64,000 nt of DNA from Halomonas sp. McH1-25. GTDB taxonomy: Bacteria; Pseudomonadota; Gammaproteobacteria; Pseudomonadales; Halomonadaceae. The notes under the pieces were generated by a model, which was not told the origin of the DNA, did no database searches, and saw only the letters and a list, made by a program, of their open reading frames with translations. Numbering within the stretch: the stretch's first letter is position 1; every line of letters starts with the position of its first letter. Positions 12,399-21,400 of this stretch are shown here, piece by piece. The position numbers and the translations under genes were made by a program. The stretch lies in assembly GCF_022348165.1 (NCBI RefSeq), contig NZ_JAKRFI010000001.1, forward strand, positions 744,001 through 808,000. Direction: 5' to 3'.

Positions 12399-13883
12399 TC
12401 ACTTCCGCCAGAACATCGGTGTCAATAGCACCAACACGGTCAGAATCTCCAGACGCCCCATCAGCATCCCGACACACAGCAGCCACTTGGCCGCATCGGG
12501 CAGGGTCGCGAAATTGCCTGCCGGCCCGATGATATCCCCTAATCCCGGGCCGACGTTGGACACGGCCGTGGCCGCCCCGGACAGCGCCGTCACGAAATCC
12601 AGTCCAAGCATCGCCAAGCCTAGCGCCAAGCCGGCGACGGTCAGAAAGAAGAAGAACGAGAAAGCGACGACGCCACGCACGACTTCGTCAGTCAGAACGC
12701 TGCCGTTGTAGCGCTGGGCAAAGACACCGTTGGTATGCACCAAAAACCGCAACTGGTTGAACAGCATCACCATGGCAATCTGGAAACGAAAAATCTTCAT
12801 GCCGCCACTGGTCGAGCCGCTACACCCCCCGACGAAGGTCAGATAGAAAAAAGCCGCTACGGCCAAGGGCCCCCACAAGGTGTAATCGTCGGAAGCGTAG
12901 CCTGTCGTGGTGACCACCGATACGACGTTGAACGTGACCTGAGTCAGCGCATCGAACGCCGGCGTCCCCTTGGCGATCAGATACCCCGTCAACAATAGGA
13001 TGACCAGCAACAGCAGCCACAACAGCCCGCGTACCTGCTGGTCGCACCATAGCGCCGTCGGCGAGCCACGCACACTGCGAATGTACAGCACGAACGGCAG
13101 TGCACCGCAGAGCATGAAAAACGACCCCAGCCACAGCAGCAGCGGCTTGTCCGCATAAGCGTCGAACGAGGCATCCGAATTGGCGAAGCCGCCCGTAGCC
13201 AGCGAAGTCATGCCATGCACCACGGCATCCAACGGCAGCATCCCGCCCAGCCAGTAACTGACGACGGCGGCCAGCGTGAGGCCGCCATAAACCGTCATGG
13301 TCGCCTTGGCGATGCCGCCGGTGCGCGGCATGACTTTATCGGACCAGTCGGAGGATTCGGTCTGAAACAGGCGCATGCCACCGACCTTGAGAAACGGCAG
13401 GATGGCAATCGCCATGACGATGATGCCGATCCCCCCCAGCCATTGCATCATGCCACGCCACAGTTTCAGGCCATCCGACAGGCGCTCGATGCCCACCAGG
13501 ATCGTCGAGCCGGTGGTGGTAATGGCCGACACTGACTCGAATACGGCATCGGTGAATGATAATTGCGGCGCCCCCAGAATGAGCGGCAGGCTGGCGAATC
13601 CGCAAATGGTTACCCAACTCAGGGTGGTCAAGACGAACATGTGTCGCGGCTTGAGCTCGATCGAGACTCGGTGCGTCAGGGACCATCCAAGAAAAACGGA
13701 CGCCATCACGATCGATATCGACCAGCCGAAGGCCCAGGCATCGGGGTCCCGCTCGAGCAACAGTACCAACCACGGCAATACCATGAACGACGCCAACACC
13801 AGCCAGAGTACGGCCAGCACCTTGAGTACCGGCGCCCAGCCCACCATGGCATGCCGGAGCGGCGGAAAACGAAACGAGGCCAT
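12399..13883 (-). CDS. trkH: Potassium uptake protein, TrkH/TrkI family
   Basis: Membrane subunit of a Trk K+ uptake system, normally gated by the cytoplasmic NAD-binding protein TrkA; central to osmoadaptation in halophiles. The 494-residue product, from ATG 13883 with AAGGGAAGA upstream, has about ten hydrophobic segments and repeated selectivity-filter motifs: SAITTTGSTI, SLATGGFANSD, SVVTTTGYASDD and ATAVSNVGPGLGD. GGCSGSTSGGMKIFR and the C-terminal MFWRK are family hallmarks. The longer frame (from 13922) adds 13 residues with no support. It is divergent from the cation-efflux gene, and trkA is not in the window. TrkH and TrkI cannot be separated from sequence alone. Confidence 0.92.
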   Translation of the reverse strand: MASFRFPPLRHAMVGWAPVLKVLAVLWLVLASFMVLPWLVLLLERDPDAWAFGWSISIVMASVFLGWSLTHRVSIELKPRHMFVLTTLSWVTICGFASLPLILGAPQLSFTDAVFESVSAITTTGSTILVGIERLSDGLKLWRGMMQWLGGIGIIVMAIAILPFLKVGGMRLFQTESSDWSDKVMPRTGGIAKATMTVYGGLTLAAVVSYWLGGMLPLDAVVHGMTSLATGGFANSDASFDAYADKPLLLWLGSFFMLCGALPFVLYIRSVRGSPTALWCDQQVRGLLWLLLLVILLLTGYLIAKGTPAFDALTQVTFNVVSVVTTTGYASDDYTLWGPLAVAAFFYLTFVGGCSGSTSGGMKIFRFQIAMVMLFNQLRFLVHTNGVFAQRYNGSVLTDEVVRGVVAFSFFFFLTVAGLALGLAMLGLDFVTALSGAATAVSNVGPGLGDIIGPAGNFATLPDAAKWLLCVGMLMGRLEILTVLVLLTPMFWRK

Positions 13884-13963
13884 GCGTTTTTCTTCCCTTG
13901 CGTATGTAATGGCCGGCGGCAACTATAGCGTAGCGTTTTCTTATATTCCTGGAGTTTTCGCCG

Positions 13964-15127
13964 ATGGACGAACCCTGCCGACATCAAGCCGAGACCCGCG
14001 AAGCGCACAAGGTCACCCTGATCGGTGCCGCCATCGATACGCTCCTGGGCGTCGCCAAGGTCATTGTCGGCTACCTCGTCGGCTCGGCCGCATTGATCGC
14101 TGACGGCGTTCACTCCTTCTCCGATCTGGCCACCGATGCGTTGGTACTGATGGCCACGCATTATGGCCGTCAGGCGCCGGACCGCAACCACCCTTATGGG
14201 CATGGGCGCATCGAAACCCTCGCCACGCTACTCCTGGGCAGCGTGATGATCTTCGTGGCCGGCGGCATTGCCTGGGCCAGCCTGATGCGCCTGGTGGCAG
14301 GAGCCATCACCATGCCGCCGGGTGTTTGGGCAATTGCCCTTGCCGGTATCGGTATTATCGGCAAGGAGTGGATTTTCCGTTATACCCTGCGAGTCGCGAA
14401 ACGCCTCGACTCCCGCCTGCTTGCCGCCAATGCCTGGCATTCCCGCAGCGACGCCCTGTCGACAGTCGTGGTGCTAATAGGCCTGGTCGGCGCCCAGTTC
14501 GGCGCCGGCTGGCTGGATGCCCTGGCTGCTGTCGCAGTGGGCCTGCTGATCGGCAAGATCGGTGGAACGTTGATTTGGGAGGCAATTCGCGAGCTGGTCG
14601 ACACGGCGCTACCCGAAGACGAGCAGGTTCAGATGCGTGCCCTGGCAAAGCAGGTCCATGGCGTTCGCGATGTGCATCAGTTGCGTACAAGGACCATCGG
14701 CGGGCAGGTACTGCTGGATCTGCATATCGTGGTGGCACCGCGCGTTACCGTCTCGGAGGCTCATGAGATCGGCAATCAGGTGTGCCGTGAATTGAACCAG
14801 GCATTTCCCAGCCTGTCCGACGTCACCTTCCATATCGATCCCCAGGACGATTCGGATCTCGACGACCCTACCCAACTCCCCGAACAGCCACTGCGTTCCG
14901 ATGTGGAATCAGCGCTGAACGAAGCCTGGCACGGCATCGAGGCATGGCAACGCCGTGTCGCGCTCGACCTGCATTATCTGGACAACCGGATCGACGTCTC
15001 CTTATATACCTCCGCTCCCGATAGCGATCCCGATCTCGATGAACAAGCCCGTCAGCTACGCGAAGCCGGAACATCCCTGCCCTGGCTTGGTCGCCTGCGT
15101 GTCTGGCATGGACCAGGCAAAGCATGA
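13964..15127 (+). CDS. Cation diffusion facilitator (CDF) family metal transporter
   Basis: A proton-coupled exporter of divalent metal ions in the inner membrane. The 387 residues begin with about six transmembrane segments carrying the two metal-site motifs DGVHSFSD and HSRSDALS, then the cytoplasmic domain (VHQLRTRTIGGQVLLDLHIVV). It is about 90 residues longer than FieF; the extension (after SDVTFHIDPQDD) is not membrane-spanning and looks like a second cytoplasmic module rich in acidic residues. GGAG precedes the start. Substrate (Zn, Fe, Mn or other) cannot be assigned. Confidence 0.88.
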   Translation: MDEPCRHQAETREAHKVTLIGAAIDTLLGVAKVIVGYLVGSAALIADGVHSFSDLATDALVLMATHYGRQAPDRNHPYGHGRIETLATLLLGSVMIFVAGGIAWASLMRLVAGAITMPPGVWAIALAGIGIIGKEWIFRYTLRVAKRLDSRLLAANAWHSRSDALSTVVVLIGLVGAQFGAGWLDALAAVAVGLLIGKIGGTLIWEAIRELVDTALPEDEQVQMRALAKQVHGVRDVHQLRTRTIGGQVLLDLHIVVAPRVTVSEAHEIGNQVCRELNQAFPSLSDVTFHIDPQDDSDLDDPTQLPEQPLRSDVESALNEAWHGIEAWQRRVALDLHYLDNRIDVSLYTSAPDSDPDLDEQARQLREAGTSLPWLGRLRVWHGPGKA

Positions 15128-15321
15128 CACCGTGTAATTACATTTCGCTACGCAACTGACACTCGCCAAGTTAGAATCCTTGATCATGGCTTCCGTGAAG
15201 GGTTGTCCGGCATGGCTGGGAATTGGCGAGAGTTACAGGCGCATATGGCGACTTCGTCACAAGCCACTATCCCGTATGCTCTGGATCTCGCGACACACTG
15301 CTCTATTCCAGGCTCCGTGCT

Positions 15322-16011
15322 TTGAAAAATTGCTTATCCACTTTGTTCCGGTGGCGTTCGCTATTGGCCTACTCGGTAGCGCTGGTTCTGGCAAGCGGCT
15401 TCCTGGCCCTGGACAGCGACGCCATGGAAGCCTCGCGCATGCGCGACTTCATGGCCGAGCGCTACGGACGGACCGGTACGGAAGCGCTGGACGCCTGGCT
15501 GCACCTGGTCGATGACCTTGAGGAGCAAGACACCTCCCAGCAACTCCGCGGCGTCAACGATTTCTTCAATCGCCACGTGCGTTGGCTCGAAGACGTCGAG
15601 GTGTGGCAGGAAAAAGATTACTGGGCCACGCCCCTGGAGGCGTTAGGGCGCGGTGCAGGCGATTGCGAGGACTATTCGATAGCCAAGTACGAGACGCTCA
15701 AGAAGCTCGGCATACCGGGAGACAGGCTGCGCATGATCTACGTCCGTGCACGCCTGGGTCGCGGCAGCCAAACCCAGGCCCACATGGTGCTGGGTTATTA
15801 CGAGACGCCCGACAGCGAACCTCTGGTACTGGACAATCTTCTGCCCACTATCCTGCCCGCGAGTCAGCGCGACGATTTGAGCCCGGTGTTCAGTTTCAAC
15901 AGCGACGGGCTCTGGGCCGGTGGCGCCACGCGTTCACTGGCCGATCCTACCCAGCGTCTGTCGCGGTGGCGCAGCGTGCTACAGCGCATGGCAGCGCAGG
16001 GCTTTCTATGA
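15322..16011 (+). CDS. lapG: LapG-like periplasmic cysteine protease
   Basis: A transglutaminase-like cysteine protease (DUF920/BTLCP) that clips LapA-type adhesins off the cell when c-di-GMP is low. The Cys-His-Asp triad is visible: Cys115 in GAGDCEDYSIAKY, His154 in AHMVLGYY and Asp171 in LVLDNL. The N-terminus has a hydrophobic export segment (SLLAYSVALVLASGFLAL). No ATG lies near the expected start; TTG 15322 directly before the signal segment gives 229 residues, while an upstream TTG (15223) would add 33 residues that do not look like a signal peptide. It is followed after 52 nt by lapD, its regulator, and faces the adhesin gene it should act on. Confidence 0.9.
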   Translation: MKNCLSTLFRWRSLLAYSVALVLASGFLALDSDAMEASRMRDFMAERYGRTGTEALDAWLHLVDDLEEQDTSQQLRGVNDFFNRHVRWLEDVEVWQEKDYWATPLEALGRGAGDCEDYSIAKYETLKKLGIPGDRLRMIYVRARLGRGSQTQAHMVLGYYETPDSEPLVLDNLLPTILPASQRDDLSPVFSFNSDGLWAGGATRSLADPTQRLSRWRSVLQRMAAQGFL

Positions 16012-16063
16012 ACGCAACGCAGCAACCGGCTCTCTTCCCCTGGATCGACAGGAGCATCCCTTC

Positions 16064-17977
16064 ATGTCCTTGATCAAGCAGATATGGCTGACCATCTTGG
16101 TCCTGCTATTGCTTGCCCTCGGTGGCAGCCTGTTCATTGGCACCATGAACAGCAAGCAGTACATCGAGCAGGAATTACGCATCAAGAATGCCGACAATGC
16201 CAATGCCCTGGCCCTGTCGCTCAGTCAGCTCGACAAGGATCCCGTCACGGTTGAACTGCTGGTCGCCGCTCAGTTCGATACCGGTCATTATCGGCGTATC
16301 GAGCTGGTGTCTCCCGAAGGCGAAGTTCTCGAGCGCCGGGTAAGTGATGCACCCGCCAGCGATGCACCCGGTTGGTTTGTCGAACTGATCGATTTCGATA
16401 TTCCGGCAGGCACCGCCGTCGTTCAGGATGGTTGGAAGCAGTTCGCCACCGTCACACTCGAAACCCATCACGGCTATGCCTATCGTGCGTTGTGGCGGAG
16501 CGTGGTAGACCTGTTGATCTGGTTCGCCGTCGCCGCCCTGGTCAGTGCGGCGCTTGCCTGGTGGATCGTCCGTGCCATCCAACGCCCCCTTCAGACCGTC
16601 GTGGCGCAAGCCCGCGACATCGGGCAGCGTCGCTTCACCACGACCGAGGTTCCTCGCACTCGTGAGTTGCGCGAAGTGGTACTGGCCATGAACCAGCTAT
16701 CCAACGTCGTCCGACTGATGCTTGCCGAAGAAACCCGCAAGCTGGATAAGCTGCGCCGGCGCCTGCAACAGGATGAAGTGACCGGCGTGGCCAAGCGCGA
16801 CGCCCTGATGCATCGACTCGACGCCATGCTGACCAGTGACGGCCAACGCTCCGCTGGGCACCTGGCCATGGTCCGCGTCGCCAACCTGACTGTGCTTAAC
16901 GAACGCCTGGGATACGCCGCTACCAACCAGTTTCTGAATGACCTGGCCGGCTTTCTACGGGAACTTGCCGAAAACTACGATGAGGGCTTTGTCGGCCGCC
17001 TAAACGGCACCGATTTCGGTCTCATTCTGCCAGGCTGCAGCGACCCCGACGCCTTGATCGAGGCGATTAAATCGCAACTCTATACCCAACCGGACGTCGA
17101 ACGCAGCGGTATCGAACTGCCCGTGTCCCTGGTGGCCTACGCCCAAGGCGACAAACGTGGCGAGTTGCTTAGCGTGTTGGATGGCGCCCTGTCCAAGGCG
17201 GAAACTCGCGGCGGCAAGGCCATCGAAGTGGCAACCACCGATGCCAAACGTCAACCCTATCGAACGCACGACGAGTGGCGCCAGGCACTCACCCAAGCCT
17301 TGTCGACTGACGGCGTATATCTGGCCCACTACCCTGTATTGGACAGCGACGGGCAGCTGCTTCATCACGAGTGTCCGGCACGCCTCAAGCTCAAGGACGC
17401 TTGGCAGTCGGCTGGCGTCTTTCTGCCCTGGGCATCACGCATCGGCATGAGTCGGGACATCGATCTGGCTGTCGTCGACACCGCCCTGCGGACCATTGCC
17501 CAAGACGACAAGCCATTGGGGATCAACCTGTCCAGCGAGTCCATTCGTGACACCGGTTTCGTGGCAGCGCTGCGTCAGCGCCTTCAGGACAAGCCACAGG
17601 AAGCCCGCCAGCTCTGGATCGAAGTCCCGGAATCGGCAGCCGTCAGGCACATGGCTGCGTTCCGAACGCTATCTCAGGAGCTACGTCAGTTCGGCTGCAA
17701 GATGGGGATCGAACATGTCGGTCCGGAATTTGCCAAGCTCAACTCCCTGCACGACCTGGGCCTGACCTATCTCAAGATCGACGCCTCGTTGATTCAGGAC
17801 ATCAATCGGGAAGACCAGACACATCCCTTCCTGCGCGGCATCGCCACGTTGAGCCACTCCATTGGCGTGCTGGTGATTGGCGAAGGCGTCGCCAACCAGG
17901 AAGAGAGAGAAACGCTCTTCGATCTGGGCTTCGACGGCGTCACCGGACCTGGCGTACGTCTGACCGACAATCGATGA
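16064..17977 (+). CDS. lapD: LapD-like c-di-GMP receptor with degenerate GGDEF and EAL domains
   Basis: An inner-membrane receptor that binds c-di-GMP inside the cell and, when bound, sequesters LapG in the periplasm. The 637 residues show TM1 (about 6-26), a periplasmic output domain (27-146) with Trp124 in DGWKQ as candidate LapG contact, TM2 (about 147-170), a HAMP segment (170-225), a GGDEF-like domain (235-390) whose signature reads NGTDF (314-318), and an EAL-like domain (400-637) whose signature reads ECPARL (436-441). Both signatures are degenerate, as expected for a receptor without cyclase or esterase activity. AGGAG precedes ATG 16064. Confidence 0.93.
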   Translation: MSLIKQIWLTILVLLLLALGGSLFIGTMNSKQYIEQELRIKNADNANALALSLSQLDKDPVTVELLVAAQFDTGHYRRIELVSPEGEVLERRVSDAPASDAPGWFVELIDFDIPAGTAVVQDGWKQFATVTLETHHGYAYRALWRSVVDLLIWFAVAALVSAALAWWIVRAIQRPLQTVVAQARDIGQRRFTTTEVPRTRELREVVLAMNQLSNVVRLMLAEETRKLDKLRRRLQQDEVTGVAKRDALMHRLDAMLTSDGQRSAGHLAMVRVANLTVLNERLGYAATNQFLNDLAGFLRELAENYDEGFVGRLNGTDFGLILPGCSDPDALIEAIKSQLYTQPDVERSGIELPVSLVAYAQGDKRGELLSVLDGALSKAETRGGKAIEVATTDAKRQPYRTHDEWRQALTQALSTDGVYLAHYPVLDSDGQLLHHECPARLKLKDAWQSAGVFLPWASRIGMSRDIDLAVVDTALRTIAQDDKPLGINLSSESIRDTGFVAALRQRLQDKPQEARQLWIEVPESAAVRHMAAFRTLSQELRQFGCKMGIEHVGPEFAKLNSLHDLGLTYLKIDASLIQDINREDQTHPFLRGIATLSHSIGVLVIGEGVANQEERETLFDLGFDGVTGPGVRLTDNR

Positions 17978-18000
17978 CCCGCAGGCACAATGAAAAAACA

Positions 18001-18028
18001 AAGGGAAGCGATCATTCGCTTCCCTTTA
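18001..18028. terminator. Bidirectional terminator between lapD and the small minus-strand gene
   Basis: A perfect 12-bp stem (AAAGGGAAGCGA / TCGCTTCCCTTT) with a 4-base loop. On the minus strand it is followed by TGTTTTTTC and on the plus strand by a T-rich stretch, so it can end both converging transcripts. Confidence 0.8.
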
Positions 18029-18059
18029 CATTTGTCTTAATTGCAACTGATCTCATCGA

Positions 18060-18392
18060 CTAGATCAGCCACTCGTCCTCATCGTCACCCAGCAGCTCGA
18101 CGCTATTGACCTGGCGGCGCAGCGTCTGACGCCTCAAAAGCTTCTCGCGAGCCACTTCCGGCAGCTCGGTAAAACTGATCACGCCCTTGGCGATCATCAG
18201 TTCGATCACGTCCTCGAGCACGCGCACGAAGGCCAAATCCGAATCCCGCAACAAGCGGCGCTGCTCGTCGCCCTCCTGATCGAGAAAAGCCAACACTTCC
18301 GGGTCGTCCGGTGTAATGGACTCCGTACATTCCGGCGTACACTCACGACTGATCATGCTGATCTCGCCGCTGGCATTGCGACTTACGTACAT
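18060..18392 (-). CDS. Conserved small acidic protein of unknown function
   Basis: A 110-residue soluble protein with no signal peptide or membrane segment. Its core, LAFVRVLEDVIELMIAKGVISFTELPEVAREKLLRR, is predicted helical and resembles a family in Pseudomonas relatives that databases sometimes label, misleadingly, 'tryptophan synthase subunit beta like'; it has no resemblance to TrpB. The C-terminus is acidic (GDDEDEWLI). GGAGAG lies upstream of ATG 18392. It sits between lapD and the adhesin gene, which hints at, but does not show, a role near the Lap system. Confidence 0.75.
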   Translation of the reverse strand: MYVSRNASGEISMISRECTPECTESITPDDPEVLAFLDQEGDEQRRLLRDSDLAFVRVLEDVIELMIAKGVISFTELPEVAREKLLRRQTLRRQVNSVELLGDDEDEWLI

Positions 18393-18442
18393 GTTCGGCT
18401 CTCCGATACGGCCAGTGCCGTTGGTATAGGGGCATAATCAAC

Positions 18443-18473
18443 GACATCGCCCCGGCTATGCCGGAGCGATGTC
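18443..18473 (-). terminator. Terminator-like hairpin after the adhesin gene
   Basis: A 14-bp stem (GACATCGCTCCGGC pairing with GCCGGGGCGATGTC, one GU pair) with a 3-base loop, 10 nt after the lapA stop. The following GTTGATTATG is only weakly U-rich. Confidence 0.55.
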
Positions 18474-18483
18474 ACGTAACGCC

Positions 18484-21400
18484 TTACTTATCGATGTCGA
18501 GTTGGCTGCTGCTGATCATGGACTGAATGAAAGCTTCCGAACTCTGCCCACCCATGGTCACTCCATCCAGAATAATGGTCTGGTCGGCGTTGGCATGGCT
18601 ATTATCAGACATCTTTCCATCCGTACTGACATGCAAAGTGGTAGAGCCATTGTCTTCGGTTGCCTGAATGAAGCTCGACAGGTCCTCTTTACCGCTATCA
18701 TATTCCTGCAATAGATCGGAAAGATCGATCGTATCGCCCTCGGTCGCGTTGAAGTCGGCAACGCTATCGGCCTCTGGTGACCCAGCAGTGCCTTGATCTG
18801 CTAATTCCAAGGCAATAGTATCGGTGCCTAGTTCGCCAATTAGGGGGTTGTTGCCATCCAAGTCTTTTAGTGCAACAGCTGTTGCTCCATCTTCGACCTT
18901 TCCGGTTGTGTCCTCCTCGGCCTCCACGGTCTGCTCTGGCTCAATATTGGTCGAATCACCATGGTCAGTATCGATTCCTAATGCAAGCTGAGATTGGTCC
19001 TTCGCCTGGGTAGAACTGACGTCTGTCTCGCTCTCTTGGGCGTAGCTTTCATCTGGCGCAACCACCCGACCATCGTTCTCTTGTACATCAATTTCGGTTG
19101 ACTGCTCAGAAGAGACTTGGCTCTCCTGGCCTTCATCAAGGGTCAGTGCAGATATCGATAACGTTTGGCTAGTGACTTCATCGCTTTCTATATCGAGGCT
19201 CGCAGTTACAGGCGCACTTCGCTCACCGGCAGTACTTATCGCCACGGCCGTCACCTGCATCTTACTGAGATCGTCATTAGGCACGACCGTCAGGCCATGC
19301 AGCTGGTCCGGTTTTAGTACCGACTGCCCTCGCTCGTTCGCTTCTACGGCTTGGCCATTCAGCAACAAGGTTCCATCAGTGACACTCACTACATAACTGG
19401 CAATTTCTCCTTCCTCTTCAATACTTCCGCTCAACTCAACAGAGTAGGCAGGTGGCAGCACTGCCTTTATATCGGTGATATCAATACTTTCATTTTTCTC
19501 AGTGGTGTAGGACGCAAACTGAATGTTGGCTCTGCCTTGCCCATCAAGGATCACACCAACACTATAATCTGAATAACTGTAATCTAGTGAATAGACTATG
19601 CCATTAACTATTAACATCAAACTATCGCCAGGAGTAAGCCAGCCTCCCGGCCCCCATCCGCCCTTAGCAGACTGTTCCCAGCTCAGCGTTACCGATTTAC
19701 CAGCATTCTCTGCATCAAAATCAAAGGTCAACGTATCACTGCGGTCTTGGGGATTGTTGCCGAAAAGTGAAAACCTATGCCCTCGCCCAAGGTCATTAAT
19801 GTTACCGGCCTGTTGGGTAACAGCAGGCACCTCATAAATATCCAAAGACACCATCGGCACAGGATTGACAGGCTCAGGCTCGACCAGAACTACGTCCACA
19901 TCATCAAAAGCGACAGGGCTTTCTACGCCCAGATTGCTCACAGCAACGGCAGAGACTTTGATCTCACTGGCATCACCTGACGGAGCGACAGTCAATCCTG
20001 ACAGCTGACCGGGCGTCAGCTCATACTGATCTTGTGCATTCGCTGTCAAGACATTGCCATTATGCAATAGTTTGCCGCCCTCGACCGCAACCAAATAGCT
20101 GGTAATTTCTCCGCTTTCAATTGCCCCAGCGAGGGTCAAAGGGTATTCCATCTCGGAGGTAGGTAATTCGGCCTTGATGTTGGTGATCGAGACTGTCTCC
20201 TCTTTGTGAGTGGAACGTACCTCGAACACGACCGAAGCATTGCCGTACTGGTCCAGCATGATCTGGAATGAGTGGTCAGATACCTCAGACCTATAATCGT
20301 TATTTCTTCCTCCGGGAGTTCCCATGCTATATGACGTCTGGTAAATCTGTTGGTCATTCGCGAATACCGTGAAAAGGTCACGCGTCGCACCAGACGAACC
20401 ATCCTCCCATCCGCCGAAAGCTTGCTGATTCCAGCTCACCGTAACGACTTGGCCAGCGTGCTCGGAACCGTACCCAAAATTCACCACTCGGGCATCTGCA
20501 GGCGGCCGGGGATCGTTAACATTTCCACTACCAGAGCGCCCAACACCTAGGTCGGCTATATCATCGACGATCAGCGTGTCATGGACAGGAGTCGCTTCGA
20601 TATCGACCGTTACTGTAGGCTCCACGCCACTGTAGACATCAAGGGATACGGTAGTGCTAGAGCTATCACCATCGCCATCTGTCGCCTGGACCATAAACTG
20701 GATATCTTCTGGAACAACCTGATACTGCAGGAAGTCCCAGGTGCCGGCACTTTCGCTCAACCGGATTTCGAAGACTTTCGCACCATTTGTGTCACGCGCG
20801 ATCAATGTATGATTGCCATCGGAAAGGGCGATAGCATAGCCGAAGTTATTCACCAGCCCAGTCAGCTCAAAGCGGGCACCATCTGCAGCCTGTGCCGACA
20901 CCTGACCTTCAGCGGCCGCAATGAGATAATCCGTCACGCCACCAGTGAAAGTAATGCTCTTGATGGCAAAGTCGCTATTATCATTGGGATTCGCACCGCC
21001 GTTGCTCGTCGCCATAAAGCGGACTTCATCGAAGCCACCGGGGATTGCTTCAAAATCCTCAGCATAATTGCCACTGGCTCTATCTGAAGAAAACTCTTGG
21101 CGTCCGACTTCTTTATCATTCCTGAAGAACACAGCCATTCCTTGCTCAAGCTCACCCCCGAACATCAGGTTGAACTCTGCAGTTAGTCCGAATGCCAAGC
21201 TCCCCGGGTCGAGCTTGAAGATTAATTCTTCCGACGCTGAAGTACTATCAGCAAACACACGGTAATCAACTTCTCCTGCCAAATTATGATACGGGCTCTC
21301 ATCGCTCATGACCCCCATACCGCTGCTGTTACGGTAAACATCTGCATCGGTTAGGGCTGAGTTGTACTTAGAGGTAAACCCCTGAGCCGTTACCGTAAAG

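Noticed and set aside
15180-15515. 111-codon plus-strand frame before lapG
   Set aside because: Overlaps the LapG signal and core region in another frame and shows no family motifs.
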